Shown piece by piece: positions 13,342 through 25,178 of a stretch of DNA of 64,000 bases; positions within the stretch are counted from its first letter, which is position 1, and each line of letters begins with the position of its first letter. Location of the stretch: NCBI GenBank assembly GCA_018389105.1, contig JACATO010000589.1:1352001-1416000 (forward strand), in the 5' to 3' direction. The DNA is from Nautilus pompilius (lineage: Eukaryota > Mollusca > Cephalopoda > Nautilida > Nautilidae). A program made the translations under genes and the position numbers. The notes below the pieces were generated by a model, which saw only the letters and a list, made by a program, of their open reading frames with translations, was not told the DNA's origin and ran no database searches.

Positions 13342-14387
13342 ACACAGGCTTTCATAACTGTGGGGTCATAATTAATTAACCATAAACATGAATATTTCGT
13401 TCATAAGAGTCTGGTGGACAGCAGTTTGAAAATAAATTGTTTGTATGCCCTGATTTCATAACAATCGCATGTCCATGTAAATGCAACTATATGCATAAAT
13501 TAATTTATATATAAAATACTGATTGAATATTTTTCGGTGACACCACAACAATGAACGTCGACTTATTTTATTTTCGAATAGGGAAACACAAAACCCATGA
13601 CGCTCTGTCTCCCATTGCTGTTACTTTTCTTTCGCAAAGGATTCGCAATGAGAAATTTTTTAAAAGCAAAAACTCCTTTAACTAGAGATTTGTTTCAATT
13701 TGGTAAGAGCACTTTAGGCAGTTTATCTATTCCTCACTATTACCACCATTTCACGAGGCAAAAATTCAAAGCTAAAATACATTTACTAAATGTTTACAGG
13801 AAAATTCTTCACCAGACGTCTGACGAAATTCGCATTTGTTTTCTTTTTTTTTAAACTCTGTTCTTCCTCAGAATAACGATAAACGAGGAAAGCTGTTTCG
13901 GAAATACACGGCGGGGGAAAAAAACTGATGCGAAATTAATGAAATGTTATTTTAAGCGAGCAAACAAAAAAATAACAGTAATTACAACTGTTTAAGCAAG
14001 AACAGATAGGCATTTTCGCATTGTAAACCTATAAAAATATTTAAAATTTTGTAAAGTCTCAGATGTTTTCTTTTCAGTCTTCTTCCTTTTGTTTGTGAGA
14101 CATTTTCTAAACATCTTTTGATCCCTTAAGGGAAATTTCCTTGTACCATTTATTTTCATGTCTGCTTTTCTGCCACAAGGGGAAAAACCAGAGCTCATTT
14201 CGCTTTACTCGTGGGGTATAAAAGGCTCATTTCCTCTTAATAGTTTTCTTTAATGGTTTCCGGCTATTGACACCCTCACCTTGGAAAGTGATGTCAACTG
14301 CGTTATTTTATTCTTTTTTACCGTTTTTTTTAATTTTAAAACAACAAAAGTGTGTTTTTATTTGTAAATTTTGTCTCGTGTACATAT

Positions 14388-15592
14388 AATTCGCTGACCA
14401 CTTTATTAGGGTATATGTACCATCACAGACCTGGGCGTGACTGGAGCTGCAAACACAGATTAGGTTGACAACATCAGCTGACAGGTGATCCTTGCAGCTC
14501 TGTATATGACGTGGACACGGTCATTCGGATTCCGTTATATGGAAAGTCAAAGACAAGCGTTTTAGAAAGGTGACAATGAGTGCGCGTTTAGCGGATGCCA
14601 CAGTGACCTTAGTAAGATGTTCCAAGATAGTGGTGATCGTCGGAGCTTACTAGGAATGGCAAAAAGTGAAGGGGATATTTGTTGGGAAAGGGTAATTATA
14701 ACCGTAAACACGTAGTGTCATAAAAAGGAGAAATTTGGTTGGGCAGGACAGTAAAGTCCAACGGTCATTAAAAAATAGATCAACTGACAGAGACCTTCAG
14801 TGCAAGGAATCCACACCCATCTCGAGCTGTACTTTCCGATGAACGTTGCAAAAATGGTCTAAGGCAGTGGGAGACCGTTGTTTAACCACTGATCACATTA
14901 CTAACATGAATAGACATCTCGTGTGGTGTAAGGAGCGAAGATACTAGGCGAAGAAGGGCGGCGAAGGGTGATATGGTCTGACGAGTCACGCTTCACCCTT
15001 ACACAGATTGGAGAAGACTGAGTTGCAGAATGCCATACGAATCACCCAACCTCCTTTTGTGTGTTCCCAGCAATCCAGGTGTCTGGTGATAGAGTCATGA
15101 ATTGAGACATATTTTGCAGGCATACCCTGTGCCCTTTGGTTCCTTTGGAAGGCAGAGTGAATGCCAAAGCTTACATTACGATCGATTTTGATCAAGTGCA
15201 TCAAGCTATGTTACATGTGCACCCTGAAAAGAACAGATATTTCTAAAATGACTGTTACCATCCACCGAGCTTACATTGTGAGTTTATGTTTCGAAGAACA
15301 TGATGGAGATTTCAGGCATCTTCCGTGGCCGTCAAAATCCCGTATCTCAATCTAATTGAGCATGTATGGGATGCATTTGAAAGATGCCTTCCCCACGCCA
15401 TCACGATCTTTCGTCTATCTTTCTCCATACATTAAGTATAACAATAAATTGAATGGAGAAATATTTCTCAGGATGTCCATCTTTCGGAACTTAGTGGATT
15501 CTGTGTCACTTTGTATCATAGCTCTTATTTGGCCAAAAGATGGACAAACCCGTTATTATGTATGTATAAGTCCTTAAAATGTGTCCAACGCA
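14388..15592 (+). mobile_element. Tc1-like transposon relic, nearly full length (family 1)
   Basis: The left end at 14388-14421 (CGCTGACCACTTTATTAGGG) is a Tc1-type TIR. Its inverted counterpart is degraded at 15562-15592 but clear in the sister copy at 41422-41455. In between, Tc1 blocks occur in order on the plus strand: VWSDESRF near 14967-14992, a decayed FQxDN region near 15238, LNLIEHVWDAFERCLP at about 15345-15390, and a C-terminus ending in a degraded AKGGPxRY at about 15525-15557. Length about 1.2 kb fits the superfamily. Stops and frameshifts throughout make it dead. Part of the 3' end aligns base for base with 41310-41425. Confidence 0.82.
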
Positions 15593-16640
15593 AGTGAAAG
15601 TACGTCATTCTGATTTTTATATTTCTTTTATTTTAAAATTAAAGTGCAATGTCTTCCTTTGTTTACGTGATGGGTTGGAAAGGAATTGTAGAAGACGAAA
15701 CTAAGAATAACATTTTCAAAATACAATAACCAAAGGCTAATCCATAAAATAATTAATGTCTGGAGAAGAAGCTGCACATGAAATGGACAAATATTAGATA
15801 ACGGTTTAAGGTGGCTGAAGTATTTTATGGTTTTGGACTTCTCTACTGTCACAAAATATTGCTAAAAAGATTAGTTACATCATATATACATATATAAAAA
15901 TACTGCTTAAAAATTTTAATTTCTATTTTATATTTGAAAATTTAATTAAGAAAACTACTATATAATTTATTAAAATAGCAGTAACAGTTTTTTAAGCATC
16001 TTTCAATTACAAAATGTTCATACTATGTATCAGAAATGGGCCATTACTGTTTATCTTAAGCGTATAATCTCTTTAATGGTTCCAAATGTAGTTTTTCGAT
16101 GATTGTTTGTGTGTAAACTCGCAATACCACTTATCACAACTTTACTTTCATCATAGATGCTAGGCGATGACAGTCGAGCAAAATTTTATATGCTAGTTGA
16201 CATTTTTAGCAGACGTGTAGCAATTATAGAGGATGATTGTTCTCAGTATGGCAACCGATGCTGCGTCATCTTTAAAGAATGAAGTTCTAGAATAAAAGCT
16301 GTTGCCTGACTTCCTGTACAGAGGAAGTGCTGGAGTTTTCAAACTTTCTGCCGCAAAACTTGGTCGGTTTCGGTTGGGATCAAATCCAATTTAGCCGAAA
16401 CACGTCATTACTGTATATGCTAAATTAATCTGACATTATATTCTTGTAATAGATCGAGCCCATTAACTTAAATAGTTTGTTTTTACATTTGTTAGACTGT
16501 GCAAAAATTAATATTTAAAATAAAAACAAAGAAAAATATACGGAACATAACAAATGAAAGCTAGTAATATGAACATAAATATTAGCGACATATTAAAATT
16601 GGTTTAAATACACGTGGCTGTTGTAAATTTAAAGGTTTAA

Positions 16641-16674
16641 GATAATAGTAATAATAATAGTAATAATAATAATA

Positions 16675-16711
<37 letters not shown>
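16641..16711. repeat. (TAA)n microsatellite, interrupted
   Basis: TAA/AAT units broken by a few TAG and TAAA interruptions, so older or less active than the array at 7020. Confidence 0.95.
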
Positions 16712-19318
16712 GATGGCAGAAAAGTTTGCTTATTTTCTTTACTTTCATTAGCATGCAGTGGTGACTAAACTATAATGAACTGTTGAATAACGTACCGATT
16801 GTAGAATGCTATTTTGTCTTCACAATTTCCTGGCTTTGTCGTTCACTCTGTAAGCTTCAGGCAGAGCTAACCTGTAACTGTTCGGATAGAATGCGGGCTA
16901 AAATGACTTTACATGCAGGATTTTGCCGCTGCCAGTGAGCGATTATGACAAGCGCTGATCTGAGAAACGACTTTAGAACTTAAAATGTTTTGCTAAGAAG
17001 GCGCATATTGAAGCGGAAATACAGATTTTAAAGATGATTATTGTTCTTTTTATTAAAATAAAAATACGTATATTAATATTTAAATAGAATAAAAATGAAG
17101 CAATTTTGAATCTACAGCCGAAACGTTTGGGGAAAGGGTTAAATCTTTTCCCTTTAACAAATCTGATATTTTAAAATTCTGAATGTTTACATAGCAAACC
17201 TTCATAAAGGTGAATTCGGTGCAAAGTTGTGACCCATATCTCATGGGAATTTTAAAAAAAAATCTTTTCCCTAATCAAAGATCATTATTTGCTATAATCA
17301 ATCAATTTCCACGACAAAAGAGCTTTTTAGCGGCAGACACGTGCTTAGACTTTAGTAAAGTACATGGCGTGCTAGCTCCACCAGGTAAAACCTACATCGT
17401 ACATCTTTCCTTTAAAGTTTTTTTTTTCCTTCCTTCCTTCAGAAAACATTTTAAAAATAGCAACAACACGAACATATAAACCTCTGTGAGTTCAATTAAG
17501 AAAACAGCCAGCTTTCGGTATTTGTAATTTTGGCTCTTGGGAGAAAACAAAATAACCACGTCTAAAGGAAACAACAAAAAAAAAGTTTTCACTTTAATCT
17601 CTACTTTAAATACCTATTTATTTAATTAATTTTCCATTATTATTTTGGGGAGAACTACAGAAGCATAACCAGCGAAAACACCTTCTCCGTAGTTTCCTTC
17701 ACAAACGTTTGTTTAGATTTCTCTCATACGAGAGGTCAGAAAAGCTTTTCAAACACAACCCCGACCGCAGAACATCTCGTATTTAGCACACATGCAAAAA
17801 GATAAACGTTTCATTTTTCTGCATTTACTAATGAAACTAGAGGTGATATCGTGTTTACCAGAACCTTAGTAAGTTATCCCTCTTATTCACTGCCGTCATA
17901 CATAATAGCTTTTCGCCCCAAGGCTGCGAGTAGCGGACACGCGTTTATGACTGTTAAGGATTCCGCAAAACATTCAAAACACCCAACATCCAACCAACTT
18001 CCCAGAAAATCCGAATTGCTAACTTTTGCTCAGAAGGAATTTCAATATTAGACAAAAAAAAAAAAACACATTAAAAATTACAAAACAAGAGACAACAAAC
18101 CGAAACCTGTCACCCGGAAATATCAGCGTGATACGTAACCACGTGAAAACAGTTCCATGGTATTTTAACCTCATTAAAATAAATAATTAAATAAATAGGG
18201 AATTATGTGAGACGTAGTCTGACGTCATAAAATAATTGATATGGTAATTCGTCGCTACAGATATAATAACGAATAATGGTATTTTTACATCATATTAATT
18301 ATGGTGGAATAACAGTTATCTTGAAAATATAAGTAAATCGCTTGATATTGCTTCCAGGCGGACTTTGGAGATAACACAAGGGTTTAGATAGTTGTGTTGG
18401 TATTGATAGTGTTAAAAGTTAGAAGTGCCCCTATTCTCTTCTTTTTTTTTTAACCCGATTGTTTGCTTCTCCCTTTCGCCTGATATATATATATTAAAAA
18501 AAATATTATTACTTTCACAACCGGTAAGAAAAGAGTTAAATGAAAAAAGAATGCAGTATCTACTTGAAAACTGTTAATCGAGAGGCACTTTGCCCAGGTT
18601 GTATAGCCTTAAAAATGAGTTGCCCAATTAGAAGTGACAGCCATTATACACTTGCTGCCTCAGTGTGTGTTCTTGTGTATGCATGTAAGCCGTGTACACA
18701 CATTCACATATGCTAGGATACACTGGATGGAAAAAAATATTACCATCAACAAGGAACTTTAGAGACAATATTATAGTTTCCATAAGGACAATGATGGCAA
18801 GCACGGGTCGGACTGTGTGAAGAAGCTTTTTTATAAAGACAAAAAGATGCCAGAACGCCCCGCGTAAGTCTGCAGATATGAAAACGACATTTGGTCGTGG
18901 AAAAATCAAACCATAAATGAACGGGATAAAAACTACGGCAAAGAATCAGTTACAAATCATCACTTTCCACTGTAATTGGTGTACATCGAAACATCTTATA
19001 GTTCTGGAACTATGTTTCAGCAACCGACCTTGTCAAAATACTGATTAGCCTCTCCCTGAAGCATAATGGTCGTCAGCACTGATGTGAATTTAAAATGCTA
19101 TTCGATTTTCTTTTTGCATTACAAATTAATTTTTCGCTTAATAAATTTTTTTAAAAATTTATATATTTTAAAGTAACTCTGTCGCATACGTTCTCTTCAA
19201 TGTAGGCATCACTTATCCTTGATAACTCATTAGCGTCATTTACAAGAAAGTATACCTACCGTACTGCCATTCAGACTGGATATTTAGAGCTGTTGTTACT
19301 TCCTTTTTGCTTTTTATC

Positions 19319-19344
19319 CGTGTGTGTGTGTGTGTGTGTGTGTG
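19319..19344. repeat. (TG)n microsatellite
   Basis: About 13 TG units ending in GAGAG. Confidence 0.95.
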
Positions 19345-20984
19345 AGAGTGATTCCTCCAAATGTACAAGTTTCTGTACGGATTAATGAGGCAAAATCGTA
19401 GATTTAATAATGCATATAATTTCTTATCAGTAAAGAAACAGGCCTGTCAGAAATTAAATTCAAGTTGGGCAACATATTCATGAATACTGATTAACATTTA
19501 CTGTAAACTGTCACGTCGGTGGAACAGTCAGAAAATAATTCGTTAGTTTTCTTTAGTCGATTTTAACGTAAGTAATGATAAAGGGGTTCTATTTCTTTAT
19601 AGAATTCCACCAAGGAATACGTATTTTTGGAACCATTCCGAAAAGCACTGATGTAATTTAATGTGCAAAAGTCACTGCGAACGATTTCATGTTCCTTTCT
19701 TTAATACCCCAATGAATATGGAAGTCGCTACTATAAACAGTTAATCAGTATTTACCATCTGTCCTTAAGTAAATACATTTTAAAGTATCGGAGACCGGAT
19801 TATTTTCTACAGGGATAATTTGTTAAAGCATCAGTAATGCCTAATTAAACGTATAGATGAAGTTATAGTCGGCGCCATTAAAGTCAAAGAATGTGACGTC
19901 ATTTATAGTCTTATCTATATGTTTAATTAGGAATCACCGGTGGTGCTGTAACAACTTAGGCCTGTAACAATTATTCTTGGTCTCCCTAATAATGATTTTG
20001 CTTCTTTTAGTATTCATAATATCTGTATAATTTTTTGTACAAAATGGCAACATCAGAAATTTCAACAATGACATATAAACTAAACTAAACCAAAAAAGAT
20101 AGAAAAGTATATCTCTAAAATGTAGACTTATGAAAAAAAAAGAACAACTTCTAATATTCTTTATCTCACGTTTATTTCCACTAATGGAAAAAAGGTCAGA
20201 TTTACCATTTATTTTTTGTTGGAGACATTTTCAGTCGACAAAAATAAGAGAAAAGGTCAGACTGCTTGCAGAGATTTCAAAATTTATTTTTGGACAATAT
20301 ATCTGTAGCTTTTTCTTGAACCAGATAGTAGTAAAATCTCGCTGTTTTAGTTTTTTTTCTTTTTTAATTCCCTGGCTCATAGGATAGGAGTGGTTACTTA
20401 ACGGATACGCCACATGCCACTGAAACTGTTCAACACTAAATCTGAGAATATCAAAAATACACCCAAGATAAACAAACTTGTTGGAGGGGGAAGCACTGTT
20501 CAGACACTTTTAAAAACAACAAATATACAACAGTTTCTAAGGCTAAATCTCCGACTCTTTGGAGAAGAATGATGAGAGAAATACTCAGGAACTTTAGAAA
20601 TTCACTATGGTATGCAAGCAAAAAGAAGCCAAGAGGTCTTAAGCCAAAACCCTCAGTGTACAGAAAATTTTAATGAATATGATTTGGTAAATTAATTTAA
20701 AATATAACTGTTAGGCACTAATAATTATTTATTTATTTATTTATTTTATACTACAAATATTATTATTAAATAATTAATTTATACTATTAAGTTATATTTT
20801 AATTTTAACCAGTTTATAATTATCACTATTGGCAAATTTAATTGTAGATACTTAATCGAATTTTTTTACTGTCAACAAAAGATATTGGTCATTATTTTAA
20901 AACACTCGTTAGGTTCTTTTCAAACAGTTAACTTGGTAACTTTAATACATATTTTAAAAGTGTCTTCTATAATCATAAAATTGC

Positions 20985-21175
20985 TGCGCGGTAGTCTGGT
21001 AATAAGTTTAATATAGTTAAAAACCTACGTTCGAATCCGGGTTGGCAACGGTTACGCTTAGCTTACGTCCTTCAGCGTGCTTTTTTCCACCTTCCCCAGC
21101 CGGCCACTCGGCTTTTATCCAGTTACTTTTGTTTCCTCCAATATCTATAAATAAAGGGTACCAGTAAGGCTTCTC
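20985..21175 (+). repeat. tRNA-derived SINE copy
   Basis: A near-perfect tRNA B box (GTTCGAATCC, 21029-21038) follows a weak head (GCGCGGTAGTCTGG at about 20986, A-box-like). The body then carries the family's central blocks: TTCCCCAGCCGGCC (about 21093), TTTCCTCC (about 21132) and ATCTATAAATAAAG (about 21143). It shares this layout with the copies near 11.5 and 23.3 kb. Confidence 0.6.
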
Positions 21176-21464
21176 CTGCTAATAGGAGACACTCGTTTTC
21201 CAATACATAATGGGAGCTCGTAAAAACAGTTCTTAATTTCGTGTTAAAAACAAGGCTACCGTGTGCAGTAGAGTGACTGCAGACTAATGATAACATTGTA
21301 GATAGTTTAAACCGGAAAACATGCTAGAAAATCTCTTAATATTTTATCATCTTGTCTTAAATATGATTACCACTCCTGCATAGAGCATTTAGGGTATCTG
21401 CTTTCTTATATTTATTATGTAGAGCCATTTTTTATTTTAAAACAGAAAAATAAGAGGGGCAATT

Positions 21465-21474
21465 TGTGTGTGTA

Positions 21475-21542
<68 letters not shown>
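21465..21542. repeat. Compound (TG)n(GA)n microsatellite
   Basis: About 10 TG units (one TA variant) run directly into about 28 GA units. The GA part is a 57-base homopurine tract with mirror symmetry, the kind of sequence that can form triplex (H-) DNA. Confidence 0.95.
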
Positions 21543-21549
<7 letters not shown>

Positions 21550-22351
21550 TCCGGTTGAACGCCACTGCGTGAACAGACTGTCCTGGTTTCAAATATTACC
21601 CAAACAGTCAAGTGTAACAGGTTTAATAATAGCCTGGAAACCTAAAGAAAGGAAGACAATGCTTCCAAGGTGTCTGCAGATAATGTACTGATATTTCTGT
21701 TCGGCAGATGCCAAAATACGGCAGAGGGAATTAATGTAGCTGGATGCTATTTTAGCGGCCAGTCCAAGTTTATAAGATCAGTGCCCTCTTTTGATTTTGA
21801 ATTTAAAAAAAAATCCCCCAAAACAGGATTTTCAAGTAGGCATTATTTATTTCTTGCATCAATAATCTTCGGTAATGTATATAGACTTCAAATATTCAGC
21901 TATATTCCATACTGTTAAATGCTGTATGAATTGAAAATTGTTTTTTGTAGTAATTCGGTTGTGAGAAAAAAAATTTAAAAATGTAATATTACGAAAAGGT
22001 AAACTACCTGTTATTTTGTTATAATTTAATGTTGTTTAATCATTTGTGACAATTAAAAAACGAAAAAAAATATTTGATAAGATATTCATTTGAAGTTCAA
22101 ATATATTGTTAAATATATTCTTAATCAGAATTATAAATCTATAATAAAATAACTTCATTCTTCACTGAAGATAGCTTTTTAATTGGGAACTACAAACCCT
22201 ATCACCCAAAGCTCTACCCGTCTGCTGCAGAATGGATATTACGCAGCTTAGATGAGCCAGAGACTTCTGAGAACCGGACGACGCCTTATTATTGGGGTTT
22301 GAATTTCTCAGCAGCAGATGCTGCGATCCAAATAAGACGAAAAATCGGCTA

Positions 22352-22380
22352 AACACACACACACACCACACACACACACG
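22352..22380. repeat. (CA)n microsatellite
   Basis: CA array with one internal CACC break. Confidence 0.92.
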
Positions 22381-23254
22381 CCAAAGGCTTAAATTAACAA
22401 TATATCATTCGTAAATAACTTATTTAATCCTTTAAAATAAGTACAATATCAATAATATTTTTGGTTTAAATCTATTTCTGAGACGTGTTTTCTATTTGTA
22501 TTTAAAAGAAAAATGTGTGTCGATCTCCCGCCTTCTTCGGGAATTAAGCCTGTGCCCAAATGTTATTAAAAGCTCGTTGTAGTAATTTTAGTTTTTAATT
22601 GATAGTGGAATCAGTTTTCTGTTAAATGTTCGGAAATTTAATCTCAAATAAGCGGACATATAGCAGACAAACTGCAACGATGTACTCGGGGAAAATGTTG
22701 GCAGTCATTTCGATCTGGTGACTTATAAACTAATCTGTTTGAAGGGGTTTCGAAAGTATGCACTATATTTCGTTATCTTATTTTGTTTTGAAATATAAAC
22801 CCAGCATCAGGTGCCTGGTTAGCGCCTGACAGCCAACGGCTGTTCAGATATCTTTTTCCCCCACCAGCAAACCTAGTAAAAATGTAACAGGTTTTACTTG
22901 GTGTCGTAACTAGCAGATGATGCTCATGGACTTCCCACTAATCCTGTTCACAATCCGCGTAAAAATAAGTAACTGTATAGTACGCAATTTATACTTCCTT
23001 TGGGCGTTCACGGCTCGAAAAGCCCTCATGTCGTTTTACTTCACTGCCTGAGCAAATACGGGTTACTCCAACAGCTGAAACATAGCGCTGCTGCAAAGCA
23101 ACACGTATAGCGTTTGTTATGTTTGAATGAGATTTAGAAGTAGGAAACAAGCTGACCAAATACGGAACCAAAAGGTCCACTTTCCATGATGTATATTTGA
23201 AATGTAATATCTTCTATATTTATTGTTGTGTGGATAGTTTGTGTGTCTGCTTGT

Positions 23255-23450
23255 GATGGTCTTGTGATATTCTGCTAGACTTCCATGGTTCGGGGTTCGA
23301 ATTCCAGTTTGGAGTGGGTCAGTTTGGAAAACCTACCTGTCATAGCTTCTTGTCACTTTTCTTCCTCATCGGGCCTCGCAGGCACTCCGGTTTACTCCCG
23401 CATCTAAAAATGAAGAGCTCTGGTAAGGTGTTTTTTTTTTTTTGGTCCGG
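23255..23450 (+). repeat. tRNA-derived SINE copy
   Basis: GGGTTCGAATTCC (about 23294-23306) is a tRNA B box with one extra base. Downstream come TCTTCCTCATCGGGCC, GGCACTCCGGTTTACTCCC and GCATCTAAAAATGAAGAGC (about 23355-23420), matching the tail blocks of the copy near 11.5 kb. The copy ends in a T-rich run (23431-23444). The A-box side is too diverged to place the 5' end exactly. Confidence 0.62.
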
Positions 23451-25000
23451 TTGAATGTAGTAAATGTTTCGCGTATAAGTATTAATTGGGGCTTCCGCCT
23501 TAACCATCGCTCAAGAGCCTTTCACTGTACTCAGGCGATGTCTCCAAGGCTAACACTTTCCCCTTCTAGTTCCCTGCTGTGGGTACTCCTTAACCCTCGA
23601 AAACCAGAACAGGTCGCCAAGAAGACACCTTGCAAAGATGGTTTTTCTCGTATTCCGTTAGTGACTCCCAGTTAACTCTTATTTTTCTAGAAATAAAACG
23701 AATGTTTACATGTGGAAAAAAAAGAATAATCACTATTAAATGTGTTAAAATTCACTGTACAGATTCTGTGATAAAATAAAAAAAAACAAAAAAAACAAAA
23801 ACCCGGATGTTATCTGACTGAATGTTTTCTATTTTCTGCAGTGTTTAAGACTTTCTTTATGTGGTATTTACATAAAAATTAGATGGGAAAGATAGTAGAT
23901 ATTTTTTTAAAATGTCACGAAAAGATGGCCTTCTGTTTCTTTATTCCAGTCATTAAAGAAAAATATTTGTGTATACTATGTAAGGATGTTTGTTCCATGC
24001 CCTTTTTTAAAGCATCCTACTGCTTATTAGTTATGTATGATTATTCTTTATGGCGCATGGACGCTTTACGGCTGCTATTGTTGTTTCCAACAAGTTTCGG
24101 ACGTTACTATAGTTTTACCCCTAACCCTCTTTCTTTCTTTATCTTTATTTCACGAAAAAGCATACCCGAGAAGTTACGCTTTTCCTTACTTATGTTTCTT
24201 TCGTTGAAGCATAAAAGAAAAAGATGTTTATTCGCCTCAGGTTTCGCTGACATTTGGCGGAAAAAAACAACTTAACATTCTTGTAACTTCACTTTAAGCC
24301 GGTTGCTCTAACAGGCCGTGAAAAACCCGATAATAGAGTTCGTCTTCTGGAGAAGTCTTGGAAGACAAACTGAAAGAAGGAAAAAAAAAAAGAAAGAAGA
24401 AAACGTTGACTGTGCGTGTGTTACGCTACACTGGGGAAAGAAGCAACAATTTGCATTAAATTCTGGAATCTTTTAATGCTTCCGTGCCCACTTGGTCTGC
24501 AATATTTCGATGTCTGGAGCCTTCTGATTATTTCCTGAACCATCGTGAAACGTATTCTGGCTCTTGCACAAGAAATTCCAAAATACGTGGAGACCACATT
24601 TGCACTGCAGCGATCCGGGGTCCGACATCGCCTGGGCCAGTGCTTGGTAAAGGGTGCGTAAATATTCCATACAGGAACATCTGATATCTTTAGTGCGGTG
24701 GAGTGTTATATTTTACTGTCCGTTATCAATGACTGTTCTTGTGTAAGGATCAGACGGTTTACAGTCTCGCACTCTTACGCTTTACTACTCACGTAAACAG
24801 TTAGTTTTTTCCTTCAGATAGTAATATTAGGTAAACGGTGTTATACTGTACGTTATAAACCAGACAGAGAGCGAAAATACTCCTTTAATGTATCAGGAAA
24901 CACCGTACACTGGTGGACTTTACTGGCTTTAGTGACTCAGTAAATACGAGTCTTTAACTACTGTTAATTTTTAATTATTCAAAAAAACACACCGCACCAT

Positions 25001-25178
25001 CAACAACAACAACAAAAACGATCTCATGTGTTCTAACCATCAGAAACAACAACAAAAACGATGTCATGTGTTCTAACCATCAGAAGCAACAACAAAAACG
25101 ATGTCATGTGTTCTAACCATCAGAAACAACAACAAAAACGATTTTGCGTGTTGTAACCATTAGAACAACAACACAAAA
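25001..25178. repeat. 40-bp minisatellite, four copies plus a partial
   Basis: Units start at 25001, 25041, 25081 and 25121, with a diverged partial from 25161. Each unit has an A/C-rich half (repeated CAACAA then AAACG) and a half with CATGTGTTCTAACCAT. Inner units differ at one to three bases; the last two decay progressively. It begins inside a short CAA run, which may be where the repeat arose. Confidence 0.95.

Larger units (their letters stand above)
10861..14387. other. Intergenic; one SINE-like tail, otherwise no gene seen
   Basis: A/T-rich. It contains the SINE-like fragment at about 11470-11650 and a TTA array at 13301-13341. The 120-codon open stretch 12416-12778 (minus) overlaps a 91-codon one on the other strand, has no motif I know, and is of a length expected by chance in this composition. 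Confidence 0.5.
15593..20984. other. Intergenic, no gene seen
   Basis: A/T-rich sequence with an AAT/TAA array at 16641-16711, a TG array at 19319-19344 and short AT runs. Open stretches of 60-90 codons have no recognisable family, conserved splice structure or codon pattern. Confidence 0.55.
21180..23250. other. Intergenic with purine-rich and CA arrays, no gene seen
   Basis: Holds the TG/GA compound array at 21465-21542 and a CA array at 22352-22380. No coding or transposon motif was recognised. The 82-codon open stretch at 21670-21918 has no distinguishing feature. Confidence 0.55.

Noticed and set aside
23883..24275. 130-codon open stretch on the plus strand, hydrophobic
   Set aside because: Hydrophobicity comes from T-rich DNA; no helix pattern, splice signals or homologous motif.
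24999..25178. CRISPR-like array
   Set aside because: Units are contiguous with no unique spacers; it is a tandem minisatellite in an animal genome.
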